A DNA stretch of 64,000 bases from Solea solea. Its lineage: Eukaryota > Chordata > Actinopteri > Pleuronectiformes > Soleidae. The position numbers and the translations under genes were made by a program. Below the pieces are notes generated by a model. The model did no database searches and was not told the origin of the DNA. It saw only the letters and a program-made list of their open reading frames with translations. Shown piece by piece: positions 33,678-48,087 of the stretch. Position 1 is the stretch's first letter; the number at the start of each line of letters is the position of its first letter. The stretch covers positions 9,091,738-9,155,737 of the forward strand of contig NC_081137.1 in assembly GCF_958295425.1 (NCBI RefSeq), in the 5' to 3' direction.

Positions 33678-34345
33678 CTAGATAGATAGATATTCATCTC
33701 ACAGAGAAATTCACAGTTCAGCAGCTCCAGAATATGTTACACGATAGAAACATAAGAGGCATGCAAGTCTATGTACAGTCTAAATATAAACTGAAACATA
33801 TGTATAAAAAGGAAAAAAGAAAAAATATATAAAAAATATAAAGGCGTTAAAAAGAATGAGATGTACATGTGTGCTTGCGTGTATGTGTCATGTATGATGC
33901 AGGTTGAAGAGTCTGATGGCATGGGGGAGGAATGATCTCCTCAGTCTTTCTGTGGAGCAGGACATTGACAGCAGTCTGTCACTGAAGCTGCTCCTCTGTC
34001 TGTGTATGGTGCTGTGTAGTGGATGGTGTGGATTGTCTATGGACAGGAGCCTGTTGAGTGTACGTCGCTCAGCTATGGATGTCAGACTGTCCAGTTCTGT
34101 GCCTACAACAGAGCCTGCCTTCCTTATTAGTTTGTCCAGGCGTGAAGCGTCCTTCTTCTTTAGGCTGCCCCCCCAGCACACCACTGTGTACAGGAGGGAA
34201 CTCGCTACCACAGACTGGTAGAAGGTCTGTACGAGCTTCCTGCAGACGTTGAAGGATGCCAGCCTTCTAAGGAAGTACAGACGACTCTGTCCTTTCCTGC
34301 ACAGAGCATCTGTGTTGGTGGTCCAGTCCAGCCTGTCATCCAGCT
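33678..34345 (-). pseudogene. Rex1/L2-like LINE 3' fragment
   Basis: The minus-strand reading from 34,345 gives LDDRLDWTTNTDALCRKGQS, LYFLRRLASFNVCRKLVQTF, YQSVVASSLLYTVVCWGG and ending RRSFLPHAIRLFN, the RT C-terminal domain typical of fish Rex1/L2 elements. The 3' end carries GAGAAATTCA and a TAGATAGAT-type tail (about 33,680). It is 5'-truncated in the usual LINE way. It is not the missing end of the LINEs at 4058 and 17222, because the overlapping residues differ. Confidence 0.75.
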
Positions 34346-34379
34346 GTACTGTACCAGCTGTACATCCAGCTAAATCACC
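34346..34379. other. Short filler at LINE/satellite junction
   Basis: Between the LINE piece and the resumed B array, a CCAGCTGTAC-like word is repeated about three times. This looks like templated filler made during end joining. Confidence 0.4.
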
Positions 34380-34769
34380 CTTTGTGAGGTTTATGTTATG
34401 GGACAGTAGAAAAATGAAAAAAATCAGAAAACAGCTGTATCCCTGCTGAATGCGCACAAAAACAGAGACAAATAGAAGAACACATCCAAACAGTGAAATC
34501 ATTGCAAAATCAAACACTGAGGGTACCGAAGAATAGCTTATAAGATTTTAACTTTATTTGTGAGGTTTATGTTATGGGACAGTAGAAAAATGAAAAAAAT
34601 CCGAAAACAGCCGTATCCCTGCTGAATGCGCACATAAACAGACACAAATAGAAAAACACATCCAAACAGTGAAATCATTATAAATTCAAACACTGAGGGT
34701 ACATCAATATACCTTATAAGATGTTAACTTCATATTATAGGACAGTAGAAAAAAGATTAAAATACCCTC
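34380..34769 (+). repeat. Partial B array, start of right-hand satellite block
   Basis: B sequence resumes mid-monomer at TTTGTGAGGTTTATG and runs for about two units to the conserved truncated end. No C or A precedes it, because the left part of this composite was lost at the junction. Confidence 0.9.
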
Positions 34770-36246
34770 GATCAGCCTTAGTCCCTGATACACATACGGA
34801 AAAATCAGACTCCTGGCTTAATGCCTTTAGGAATTATTACAAAAAACACACCCTTTGACCTTTCCAAAGGTTGCACGGGTCTGAAACTCGGCACCCTAGA
34901 TCAGCCTCAGTCCCTGATACACATAAGGAAAAATCAGACTCCTGGCTTAATGCCTTTAGGAATTATTACAAAAAACACACCTAAACGGCTGACCTTTGAC
35001 CTTTCCGAAAGTTACACAGGTCTGAAACTCGGCACCCTAGATTAGCCTTAGTCCCTGATACACATACGGAAAGGTAAGACTCCTGGCTCAATGCCTTTAG
35101 GAATTATTACAAAAAACACACCCGAACGGCTGACCATTGACCTTTCCGAAGGTTGCACAGGTCTGAAACTCGGCACCCTGGATCAGCCTTAGTCCCTGAT
35201 ACACATACGGAAAAATCAGACTCCTGGCTCAATGCCTTTAGGAATTATTACAAAAAACACACCCGAACGGCTGACCATTGACCTTTCCAAAGGTTGCACA
35301 GGTCTGAAACTCGGCACCCTGGATCAGCCTTAGTCCCTGATACACATACGGAGAAATCAGCATCCGGGCTCATTGCCTTTACGAATTATTGAAGAAAAGA
35401 CAGTTTCCCACCTTTCTTACGTTTGAATTTTACAGACTGTGTTTTTGGCAGTTTTTTTTGGCCAGGGGGAAAAAAGCCCAAAGTCCTGTGTCCAAAAACT
35501 GAAAATCAGGTCATGTCAGACTCTATACAGTCTTAGACTCTTTGGCCAGAGTGGAAGTTTTGGAGGAACTACATTTCTACAGGTCGCAGGAGTGTGAATA
35601 TTTCATATGTCGTTTGGGGTCCCAAGACGAGCGGAACGACGAGGGTACATAAGTATATCTTATAAGATGTTAACTTTATTTGTGAGGTTTATGTTATGGG
35701 ACAGTAGAAAAATGAAAAAAAAATCAGAAAACAGTTGTATTCCAGCTGAATGCGCACAAAAACAGACAAAAATAGAAAAACACATTCAAACAGTGAAATC
35801 ATTGCAAAATCAAACACTGAAGGTATATATCTATATCTTATAAGATTTTAACTTTATTTGTGAGGTTTATGTTATGGGACAGTAGAAAAATGAAAAAAAT
35901 CCGAAAACAGCCGTATCCCTGCTGAATGCGCACATAAACAGACACAAATAGAAAAACACATTCAAACAGTGAAATCATTGCAAAATCAAACACTGAAGGT
36001 ATATAACTATATCTTATAAGATGTTAACTTTATTTGTGAGGTTTATGTTATGGGACAGTAGAAAAATTACAAAAAATCAGAAAACAGTCGTATCCCTGCT
36101 GAATGCACACAAAAACAGAGACAAATAGAAAAACACATCCAAACAGTGAAATCATTATAAATTCAAACACTGAGGGTACATCAATATACCTTATAAGATG
36201 TTAACTTCATATTATAGGACAGTAGAAAAAAGATTAAAATACCCTC
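34770..36246 (+). repeat. Composite repeat copy 9
   Basis: A 34770-35390 (4 units plus partial), C 35391-35642, B 35643-36246 (3 units plus truncated end). A CAGCCTCAG variant at the first A-A junction removes the usual TAG there. Confidence 0.9.
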
Positions 36247-38395
36247 GATCAGCCTTAGTCCCTGATACACATACGGAAAAATCAGACTCCTGGCTTAATG
36301 CCTTTAGGAATTATTACAAAAAACACACCCTTTGACCTTTCCAAAGGTTGCACGGGTCTGAAACTCGGCACCCTAGATCAGCCTTAGTCCCTGATGCACA
36401 TAAGGAAAAATCAGACTCCTGGCTTAATGCCTTTAGGAATTATTACAAAAAACACACCTAAACGGCTGACCTTTGACCTTTCCGAAAGTTACACAGGTCT
36501 GAAACTCGGCACCCTAGATTAGCCTTAGTCCCTGATACACATACGGAAAAATCAGACTCCTGGCTCAATGCCTTTAGGAATTATTACAAAAAACACACCC
36601 GAACGGCTGACCATTGACCTTTCCAAAGGTTGCACAGGTCTGAAACTCGGCACCCTGGATCAGCCTTAGTCCCTGATACACATACGGAAAAATCAGACTC
36701 CTGGCTCAATGCCTTTAGGAATTATTACAAAAAACACACCCGAACGGCTGACCTTTGACCTTTCCAAAGGTTGCACGGGTCTGAAACTCGGCACCCTGGA
36801 TTAGCCTTAGTCCCTGATACACATACGGAAAAATCAGACTCCTGGCTTAATGCCTTTAGGAATTATTACAAAAAACACACCCGAACGGCTGACCATTGAC
36901 CTTTTCCGAAAGTTGCACAGGTCTGAAACTTGGCAACCGGGATAAGCTTTAGTCCCTGATACACATACGGAAAAGTCAGACTCCTGACTCAATGCCTTTA
37001 GGAATTATTGAAGAAAAGACAGTTTCCCACCTTTCTTACGTTTGAATTTTACAGACTGTGTTTTTGGCAGTTTTTTTTGGCCAGGGGGAAAAAAGCCCAA
37101 AGTCCTGTGTCCAAAAACTGAAAATCAGGTCATGTCAGACTCTATACAGTCTTAGACTCTTTGGCCAGAGTGGAAGTTTTGGAGGAACTACATTTCTACA
37201 GGTCGCAGGAGTGTGAATATTTCATATGTCGTTTGGTGTCCCAAGACGAGCGGAACGACGAGGGTACATAAGTATATCTTATAAGATGTTAACTTTATTT
37301 GTGAGGTTTATGTTATGGGACAGTAGAAAAATGAAAAAAAAATCAGAAAACAGTCGTATTCCAGCTGAATGCGCACAAAAACAGACAAAAATAGAAAAAC
37401 ACATTCAAACAGTGAAATCATTGCAAAATCAAACACTGAAGGTATATAACTATATCTTATAAGATTTTAACTTTATTTGTGAGGTTTATGTTATGGGACA
37501 GTAGAAAAATGAAAAAAATCCGAAAACAGCCGTATCCCTGCTGAATGCGCACATAAACAGACACAAATAGAAAAACACATTCAAACAGTGAAATCATTGC
37601 AAAATCAAACACTGAAGGTATATAACTATATCTTATAAGATGTTAACTTTATTTGTGAGGTTTATGTTATGGGACAGTAGAAAAATTACAAAAAATCAGA
37701 AAACAGTCGTATCCCTGCTGAATGCACACAAAAACAGAGACAAATAGAAAAACACATCCAAACAGTGAAATCATTGCAGAATCAAACACTGAAGGTATAT
37801 AACTATATCTTATGAGATGTTAACTTTATTTGTGAGGTTGATGTTATGGGACAGTAGAAAGATGACAAAAAATCAGAAAACAGCCGTATCCCTGCTGAAT
37901 GCGCACAAAAACAGACAAAAATAGAAAAACACATTCAAACAGTGAAATCATTGCAAAATCAAACACTGAAGGTATATAACTATATCTTATGAGATGTTAA
38001 CTTTATTTGTGAGGTTGATGTTATGGGACAATAAAAAAATGAAAAAAATTAGAAAACAGCCGTATCCCTGCTGAATGCACACAAAAACAGAGACAAATAG
38101 AAAAACACATCCAAACAGTGAAATCATTGCAAAATCAAACACTGAAGGTATATAACTATATCTTATAAGATGTTAACTTTATTTGTGAGGTTTATGTTAT
38201 GGGACAGTAGAAAAATGACAAAAAATCAGAAAACAGTCGTATTCCAGCTGAATGCGCACAAAAACAGACAAAAATAGAAAAACACATCCAAACAGTGAAA
38301 TCATTATAAATTCAAACACTGAGGGTACATCAATATACCTTATAAGATGTTAACTTCATATTATAGGACAGTAGAAAAAAGATTAAAATACCCTC
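36247..38395 (+). repeat. Composite repeat copy 10
   Basis: A 36247-37009 (5 units), C 37010-37261, B 37262-38395 (6 units plus truncated end). The A array joins C through GGAATTATTGAAG and lacks the usual AGGAGTCCC partial unit, so one crossover altered this A/C junction. Confidence 0.9.
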
Positions 38396-40617
38396 GATCA
38401 GCCTTAGTCCCTGATACACATACGGAAAAATCAGACTCCTGGCTTAATGCCATTAGGAATTATTACAAAAAACACACCCTTTGACCTTTCCAAAGGTTGC
38501 ACGGGTCTGAAACTCGGCACCCTAGATCAGCCTTAGTCCCTGATGCACATAAGGAAAAATCAGACTCCTGGCTTAATGCCTTTAGGAATTATTACAAAAA
38601 ACACACCTAAACAGCTGACCTTTGACCTTTCCGAAAGTTGCACAGGTCTGAAACTTGGCAACCGGGATAAGCTTTAGTCCCTGATACACATACGGAAAAG
38701 TCAGACTCCTGACTCAATGCCTTTAGGAATTATTACAAAAAACACACCAGAGTGGCTGACCTTTGACCTTTCCAAAGGTTGCACGGGTCTGAAACTCGGC
38801 ACCCTGGATCAGCCAGGAGTCCCTGATACACATACGGAGAAATCAGCATCCGGGCTCATTGCCTTTACGAATTATTGAAGAAAAGACAGTTTCCCACCTT
38901 TCTTACGTTTGAATTTTACAGACTGTGTTTTTGGCAGTTTTTTTTGGCCAGGGGGAAAAAAGCCCAAAGTCCTGTGTCCAAAAACTGAAAATCAGGTCAT
39001 GTCAGACTCTATACAGTCTTAGACTCTTTGGCCAGAGTGGAAGTTTTGGAGGAACTACATTTCTACAGGTCGCAGGAGTGTGAATATTTCATATGTCGTT
39101 TGGGGTCCCAAGACGAGCGGAACGACGAGGGTACATAAGTATATCTTATAAGATGTTAACTTTATTTGTGAGGTTTATGTTATGGGACAGTAGAAAAATG
39201 AAAAAAAAATCAGAAAACAGTCGTATTCCAGCTGAATGCGCACAAAAACAGACAAAAATAGAAAAACACATTCAAACAGTGAAATCATTGCAAAATCAAA
39301 CACTGAAGGTATATATCTATATCTTATAAGATTTTAACTTTATTTGTGAGGTTTATGTTATGGGACAGTAGAAAAATGAAAAAAATCAGAAAACAGCCGT
39401 ATCCCTGCTGAATGCGCACATAAACAGACACAAATAGAAAAACACATTCAAACAGTGAAATCATTGCAAAATCAAACACTGAAGGTATATAACTATATCT
39501 TATAAGATGTTAACTTTATTTGTGAGGTTTATGTTATGGGACAGTAGAAAAATTACAAAAAATCAGAAAACAGTCGTATCCCTGCTGAATGCACACAAAA
39601 ACAGAGACAAATAGAAAAACACATCCAAACAGTGAAATCATTGCAGAATCAAACACTGAAGGTATATAACTATATCTTATGAGATGTTAACTTTATTTGT
39701 GAGGTTTATGTTATGGGACAGTAGAAAAATGAAAAAAAAATCAGAAAACAGTCGTATTCCAGCTGAATGCGCACAAAAACAGACAAAAATAGAAAAACAC
39801 ATTCAAACAGTGAAATCATTGCAAAATCAAACACTGAAGGTATATAACTATATCTTATAAGATGTTAACTTTATTTGTGAGGTTTATGTTATGGGACAGT
39901 AGAAAAATGACAAAAAATCAGAAAACAGTCGTATCCCTGCTGAATGCACACAAAAACAGAGACAAATAGAAAAACACATCCAAACAGTGAAATCATTGCA
40001 GAATCAAACACTGAAGGTATATAACTATATCTTATGAGATGTTAACTTTATTTGTGAGGTTGATGTTATGGGACAGTAGAAAGATGACAAAAAATCAGAA
40101 AACAGCCGTATCCCTGCTGAATGCGCACAAAAACAGACAAAAATAGAAAAACACATTCAAACAGTGAAATCATTGCAAAATCAAACACTGAAGGTATATA
40201 ACTATATCTTATGAGATGTTAACTTTATTTGTGAGGTTGATGTTATGGGACAATAAAAAAATGAAAAAAATTAGAAAACAGCCGTATCCCTGCTGAATGC
40301 ACACAAAAACAGAGACAAATAGAAAAACACATCCAAACAGTGAAATCATTGCAAAATCAAACACTGAAGGTATATAACTATATCTTATAAGATGTTAACT
40401 TTATTTGTGAGGTTTATGTTATGGGACAGTAGAAAAATGACAAAAAATCAGAAAACAGTCGTATTCCAGCTGAATGCGCACAAAAACAGACAAAAATAGA
40501 AAAACACATCCAAACAGTGAAATCATTATAAATTCAAACACTGAGGGTACATCAATATACCTTATAAGATGTTAACTTCATATTATAGGACAGTAGAAAA
40601 AAGATTAAAATACCCTC
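38396..40617 (+). repeat. Composite repeat copy 11
   Basis: A 38396-38876 (3 units plus partial), C 38877-39128, B 39129-40617 (8 units plus truncated end), the longest B array of any composite here. Internal B pairs repeat in order, which suggests recent expansion within the array. Confidence 0.9.
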
Positions 40618-42556
40618 GATCAGCCTTAGTCCCTGATACACATACGGAAAAATCAGACTCCTGGCTTAATGCCTTTAGGAATTATTACAAAAAACACACC
40701 CTTTGACCTTTCCAAAGGTTGCACGGGTCTGAAACTCGGCACCCTAGATCAGCCTTAGTCCCTGATGCACATAAGGAAAAATCAGACTCCTGGCTTAATG
40801 CCTTTAGGAATTATTACAAAAAACACACCTAAACGGCTGACCTTTGACCTTTCCGAAAGTTACACAGGTCTGAAACTCGGCACCCTAGATTAGCCTTAGT
40901 CCCTGATACACATACGGAAAAATCAGACTCCTGGCTCAATGCCTTTAGGAATTATTACAAAAAACACACCCGAACGGCTGACCATTGACCTTTCCAAAGG
41001 TTGCACAGGTCTGAAACTCGGCACCCTGGATCAGCCTTAGTCCCTGATACACATACGGAAAAATCAGACTCCTGGCTCAATGCCTTTAGGAATTATTACA
41101 AAAAACACACCCGAACGGCTGACCTTTGACCTTTCCAAAGGTTGCACGGGTCTGAAACTCGGCACCCTGGATTAGCCTTAGTCCCTGATACACATACGGA
41201 AAAATCAGACTCCTGGCTTAATGCCTTTAGGAATTATTACAAAAAACACACCCGAACGGCTGACCATTGACCTTTTCCGAAAGTTGCACAGGTCTGAAAC
41301 TTGGCAACCGGGATAAGCTTTAGTCCCTGATACACATACGGAAAAGTCAGACTCCTGACTCAATGCCTTTAGGAATTATTACAAAAAACACACCAGAGTG
41401 GCTGACCTTTGACCTTTCCAAAGGTTGCACGGGTCTGAAACTCGGCACCCTGGATCAGCCAGGAGTCCCTGATACACATACGGAGAAATCAGCATCCGGG
41501 CTCATTGCCTTTACGAATTATTGAAGAAAAGACAGTTTCCCACCTTTCTTACGTTTGAATTTTACAGACTGTGTTTTTGGCAGTTTTTTTTGGCCAGGGG
41601 GAAAAAAAGCCCAAAGTCCTGTTTCCAAAAACTGAAAATCAGGTCATGTCAGACTCTATACAGTCTTAGACTCTTTGGCCAGAGTGGAAGTTTTGGAGGA
41701 ACTACATTTCTACAGGTCGCAGGAGTGTGAATATTTCATATGTCCTTTGGGTCCCAAGACGAGCGGAACGACGAGGGTACATAAGTATATCTTATAAGAT
41801 GTTAACTTTATTTGTGAGGTTTATGTTATGGGACAGTAGAAAAATGAAAAAAAAATCAGAAAACAGTCGTATTCCAGCTGAATGCGCACATAAACAGACA
41901 CAAATAGAAAAACACATTCAAACAGTGAAATCATTGCAAAATCAAACACTGAAGGTATATAACTATATCTTATGAGATGTTAACTTTATTTGTGAGGTTT
42001 ATGTTATGGGACAGTAGAAAAATGACAAAAAATCCGAAAACAGTCGTATCCCTGCTGAATGCACACAAAAACAGAGACAAATAGAAAAACACATCCAAAA
42101 AGTGAAATCATTGCAAAATCAAACACTGAAGGTATATAACTATATCTTATGAGATGTTAACTTTATTTGTGAGGTTGATGTTATGGGACAGTAGAAAGAT
42201 GACAAAAAATCAGAAAACAGCCGTATCCCTGCTGAATGCGCACAAAAACAGACAAAAATAGAAAAACACATTCAAACAGTGAAATCATTGCAAAATCAAA
42301 CACTGAAGGTATATAACTATATCTTATAAGATGTTAACTTTATTTGTGAGGTTTATGTTATGGGACAGTAGAAAAATGACAAAAAATCAGAAAACAGTCG
42401 TATTCCAGCTGAATGCGCACAAAAACAGACAAAAATAGAAAAACACATCCAAACAGTGAAATCATTATAAATTCAAACACTGAGGGTACATCAATATACC
42501 TTATAAGATGTTAACTTCATATTATAGGACAGTAGAAAAAAGATTAAAATACCCTC
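40618..42556 (+). repeat. Composite repeat copy 12
   Basis: A 40618-41522 (6 units plus partial), C 41523-41774, B 41775-42556 (4 units plus truncated end). C is of the CCTGTTTCC subtype with private changes (A7 run, TGTCCTTTGGGTCC). Confidence 0.9.
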
Positions 42557-44353
42557 GATCAGCCTTAGTCCCTGATACACATACGGAAAAATCAGACTCC
42601 TGGCTTAATGCCTTTAGGAATTATTACAAAAAACACACCCTTTGACCTTTCCAAAGGTTGCACGGGTCTGAAACTCGGCACCCTAGATCAGCCTTAGTCC
42701 CTGATGCACATAAGGAAAAATCAGACTCCTGGCTCAATGCCTTTAGGAATTATTACAAAAAACACACCCGAACGGCTGACCATTGACCTTTCCAAAGGTT
42801 GCACAGATCTGAAACTCGGCACCCTGGATCAGCCTTAGTCCCTGATACACATACGGAAAAATCAGACTCCTGGCTCAATGCCTTTAGGAATTATTACAAA
42901 AAACACACCCGAACGGCTGACCTTTGACCTTTCCAAAGGTTGCACGGGTCTGAAACTCGGCACCCTGGATTAGCCTTAGTCCCTGATACACATACGGAAA
43001 AATCAGACTCCTGGCTTAATGCCTTTAGGAATTATTACAAAAAACACACCCGAACGGCTGACCATTGACCTTTTCCGAAAGTTGCACAGGTCTGAAACTT
43101 GGCAACCGGGATAAGCTTTAGTCCCTGATACACATACGGAAAAGTCAGACTCCTGACTCAATGCCTTTAGGAATTATTACAAAAAACACACCAGAGTGGC
43201 TGACCTTTGACCTTTCCAAAGGTTGCACGGGTCTGAAACTCGGCACCCTGGATCAGCCAGGAGTCCCTGATACACATACGGAGAAATCAGCATCCGGGCT
43301 CATTGCCTTTACGAATTATTGAAGAAAAGACAGTTTCCCACCTTTCTTACGTTTGAATTTTACAGACTGTGTTTTTGGCAGTTTTTTTTGGCCAGGGGGA
43401 AAAAAGCCCAAAGTCCTGTTTCCAAAAACTGAAAATCAGGTCATGTCAGACTCTATACAGTCTTAGACTCTTTGGCCAGAGTGGAAGTTTTGGAGGAACT
43501 ACATTTCTACAGGTCGCAGGAGTGTGAATATTTCATATGTCGTTTGGGTCCCAAGACGAGCGGAACGACGAGGGTACATAAGTATATCTTATAAGATGTT
43601 AACTTTATTTGTGAGGTTTATGTTATGGGACAGTAGAAAAATGAAAAAAAAATCAGAAAACAGTCGTATTCCAGCTGAATGCGCACATAAACAGACACAA
43701 ATAGAAAAACACATTCAAACAGTGAAATCATTGCAAAATCAAACACTGAAGGTATATAACTATATCTTATGAGATGTTAACTTTATTTGTGAGGTTTATG
43801 TTATGGGACAGTAGAAAAATGACAAAAAATCCGAAAACAGTCGTATCCCTGCTGAATGCACACAAAAACAGAGACAAATAGAAAAACACATCCAAACAGT
43901 GAAATCATTGCAAAATCAAACACTGAAGGTATATAACTATATCTTATGAGATGTTAACTTTATTTGTGAGGTTGATGTTATGGGACAGTAGAAAGATGAC
44001 AAAAAATCAGAAAACAGCCGTATCCCTGCTGAATGCGCACAAAAACAGACAAAAATAGAAAAACACATTCAAACAGTGAAATCATTGCAAAATCAAACAC
44101 TGAAGGTATATAACTATATCTTATAAGATGTTAACTTTATTTGTGAGGTTTATGTTATGGGACAGTAGAAAAATGACAAAAAATCAGAAAACAGTCGTAT
44201 TCCAGCTGAATGCGCACAAAAACAGACAAAAATAGAAAAACACATCCAAACAGTGAAATCATTATAAATTCAAACACTGAGGGTACATCAATATACCTTA
44301 TAAGATGTTAACTTCATATTATAGGACAGTAGAAAAAAGATTAAAATACCCTC
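42557..44353 (+). repeat. Composite repeat copy 13
   Basis: A 42557-43320 (5 units plus partial), C 43321-43571, B 43572-44353 (4 units plus truncated end). It has the CCTGTTTCC C subtype and a CACAGATCTG variant in one A. Confidence 0.9.
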
Positions 44354-46468
44354 GATCAGCCTTAGTCCCTGATACACATACGGAAAAATCAGACTCCTGG
44401 CTTAATGCCTTTAGGAATTATTACAAAAAACACACCCTTTGACCTTTCCAAAGGTTGCACGGGTCTGAAACTCGGCACCCTAGATCAGCCTTAGTCCCTG
44501 ATGCACATAAGGAAAAATCAGACTCCTGGCTTAATGCCTTTAGGAATTATTACAAAAAACACACCTAAACGGCTGACCTTTGACCTTTCCGAAAGTTACA
44601 CAGGTCTGAAACTCGGCACCCTAGATTAGCCTTAGTCCCTGATACACATACGGAAAAATCAGACTCCTGGCTCAATGCCTTTAGGAATTATTACAAAAAA
44701 CACACCCGAACGGCTGACCATTGACCTTTCCAAAGGTTGCACAGGTCTGAAACTCGGCACCCTGGATCAGCCTTAGTCCCTGATACACATACGGAAAAAT
44801 CAGACTCCTGGCTCAATGCCTTTAGGAATTATTACAAAAAACACACCCGAACGGCTGACCTTTGACCTTTCCAAAGGTTGCACGGGTCTGAAACTCGGCA
44901 CCCTGGATTAGCCTTAGTCCCTGATACACATACGGAAAAATCAGACTCCTGGCTTAATGCCTTTAGGAATTATTACAAAAAACACACCCGAACGGCTGAC
45001 CATTGACCTTTTCCGAAAGTTGCACAGGTCTGAAACTTGGCAACCGGGATAAGCTTTAGTCCCTGATACACATACGGAAAAGTCAGACTCCTGACTCAAT
45101 GCCTTTAGGAATTATTACAAAAAACACACCAGAGTGGCTGACCTTTGACCTTTCCAAAGGTTGCACGGGTCTGAAACTCGGCACCCTGGATCAGCCAGGA
45201 GTCCCTGATACACATACGGAGAAATCAGCATCCGGGCTCATTGCCTTTACGAATTATTGAAGAAAAGACAGTTTCCCACCTTTCTTACGTTTGAATTTTA
45301 CAGACTGTGTTTTTGGCAGTTTTTTTTGGCCAGGGGGAAAAAAGCCCAAAGTCCTGTTTCCAAAAACTGAAAATCAGGTCATGTCAGACTCTATACAGTC
45401 TTAGACTCTTTGGCCAGAGTGGAAGTTTTGGAGGAACTACATTTCTACAGGTCGCAGGAGTGTGAATATTTCATATGTCGTTTGGGGTCCCAAGACGAGC
45501 GGAACGACGAGGGTCCATAAGTATATCTTATAAGATGTTAACTTTATTTGTGAGGTTTATGTTATGGGACAGTAGAAAAATGAAAAAAAAATCAGAAAAC
45601 AGTCGTATTCCAGCTGAATGCGCACAAAAACAGACAAAAATAGAAAAACACATTCAAACAGTGAAATCATTGCAAAATCAAACACTGAAGGTATATAACT
45701 ATATCTTATAAGATTTTAACTTTATTTGTGAGGTTTATGTTATGGGACAGTAGAAAAATGAAAAAAATCCGAAAACAGCCGTATCCCTGCTGAATGCGCA
45801 CATAAACAGACACAAATAGAAAAACACATTCAAACAGTGAAATCATTGCAAAATCAAACACTGAAGGTATATAACTATATCTTATAAGATGTTAACTTTA
45901 TTTGTGAGGTTTATGTTATGGGACAGTAGAAAAATGACAAAAAATCAGAAAACAGTCGTATCCCTGCTGAATGCACACAAAAACAGAGACAAATAGAAAA
46001 ACACATCCAAACAGTGAAATCATTGCAGAATCAAACACTGAAGGTATATAACTATATCTTATGAGATGTTAACTTTATTTGTGAGGTTGATGTTATGGGA
46101 CAGTAGAAAGATGACAAAAAATCAGAAAACAGCCGTATCCCTGCTGAATGCGCACAAAAACAGACAAAAATAGAAAAACACATTCAAACAGTGAAATCAT
46201 TGCAAAATCAAACACTGAAGGTATATAACTATATCTTATAAGATGTTAACTTTATTTGTGAGGTTTATGTTATGGGACAGTAGAAAAATGACAAAAAATC
46301 AGAAAACAGTCGTATTCCAGCTGAATGCGCACAAAAACAGACAAAAATAGAAAAACACATCCAAACAGTGAAATCATTATAAATTCAAACACTGAGGGTA
46401 CATCAATATACCTTATAAGATGTTAACTTCATATTATAGGACAGTAGAAAAAAGATTAAAATACCCTC
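44354..46468 (+). repeat. Composite repeat copy 14
   Basis: A 44354-45258 (6 units plus partial), C 45259-45510, B 45511-46468 (5 units plus truncated end). Length is about that of copies 16 and 19. Confidence 0.9.
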
Positions 46469-48087
46469 GATCAGCCTTAGTCCCTGATACACATACGGAA
46501 AAATCAGACTCCTGGCTTAATGCCTTTAGGAATTATTACAAAAAACACACCCTTTGACCTTTCCAAAGGTTGCACGGGTCTGAAACTCGGCACCCTAGAT
46601 CAGCCTTAGTCCCTGATGCACATAAGGAAAAATCAGACTCCTGGCTTAATGCCTTTAGGAATTATTACAAAAAACACACCTAAACGGCTGACCTTTGACC
46701 TTTCCGAAAGTTACACAGGTCTGAAACTCGGCACCCTAGATTAGCCTTAGTCCCTGATACACATACGGAAAAATCAGACTCCTGGCTCAATGCCTTTAGG
46801 AATTATTACAAAAAACACACCCGAACAGCTGACCATTGACCTTTCCGAAGGTTGCACAGGTCTGAAACTCGGCACCCTAGATCAGCCTTAGTCCCTGATA
46901 CACATACGGAAAAATCAGACTCCTGGCTCAATGCCTTTAGGAATTATTACAAAAAACACACCCAAACGGCTGACCTTTGACCTTTCCAAAGGTTGCACGG
47001 GTCTGAAACTCGGCACCCTGGATTAGCCTTAGTCCCTGATACACATACGGAAAAATCAGACTCCTGGCTCAATGCCTTTAGGAATTATTACAAAAAACAC
47101 ACCAGAGCGGCTGACCTTTGACCTTTCCAAAGGTTGCACGGGTCTGAAACTCTGCACCCTGGATCAGCCAGGAGTCCCTGATACACATACGGAGAAATCA
47201 GCATCCGGGCTCATTGCCTTTACGAATTATTGAAGAAAAGACAGTTTCCCACCTTTCTTACGTTTGAATTTTACAGACTGTGTTTTTGGCAGTTTTTTTT
47301 GGCCAGGGGGAAAAAAGCCCAAAGTCCTGTGTCCAAAAACTGAAAATCAGGTCATGTCAGACTCTATACAGTCTTAGACTCTTTGGCCAGAGTGGAAGTT
47401 TTGGAGGAACTACATTTCTACAGGTCGCAGGAGTGTGAATATTTCATATGTCGTTTGGGGTCCCAAGACGAGCGGAACGACGAGGGTACATAAGTATATC
47501 TTATAAGATGTTAACTTTATTTGTGAGGTTTATGTTATGGGACAGTAGAAAAATGAAAAAAAAATCAGAAAACAGTCGTATTCCAGCTGAATGCGCACAA
47601 AAACAGACAAAAATAGAAAAACACATTCAAACAGTGAAATCATTGCAAAATCAAACACTGAAGGTATATATCTATATCTTATAAGATTTTAACTTTATTT
47701 GTGAGGTTTATGTTATGGGACAGTAGAAAAATGAAAAAAATCCGAAAACAGCCGTATCCCTGCTGAATGCGCACATAAACAGAGACAAATAGAAAAACAC
47801 ATCCAAACAGTGAAATCATTGCAAAATCAAACACTGAAGGTATATAACTATATCTTATAAGATGTTAACTTTATTTGTGAGGTTTATGTTATGGGACAGT
47901 AGAAAAATTACAAAAAATCAGAAAACAGTCGTATCCCTGCTGAATGCACACAAAAACAGAGACAAATAGAAAAACACATCCAAACAGTGAAATCATTATA
48001 AATTCAAACACTGAGGGTACATCAATATACCTTATAAGATGTTAACTTCATATTATAGGACAGTAGAAAAAAGATTAAAATACCCTC
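46469..48087 (+). repeat. Composite repeat copy 15 (super-repeat type alpha)
   Basis: A 46469-47231 (5 units plus partial), C 47232-47483, B 47484-48087 (3 units plus truncated end). Alpha markers are CCCGAACAGC, then CCCTAGATCAGCC, then CACCCAAACGG in A, and AAAATTACAAAAAATC in the third B. Confidence 0.9.
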
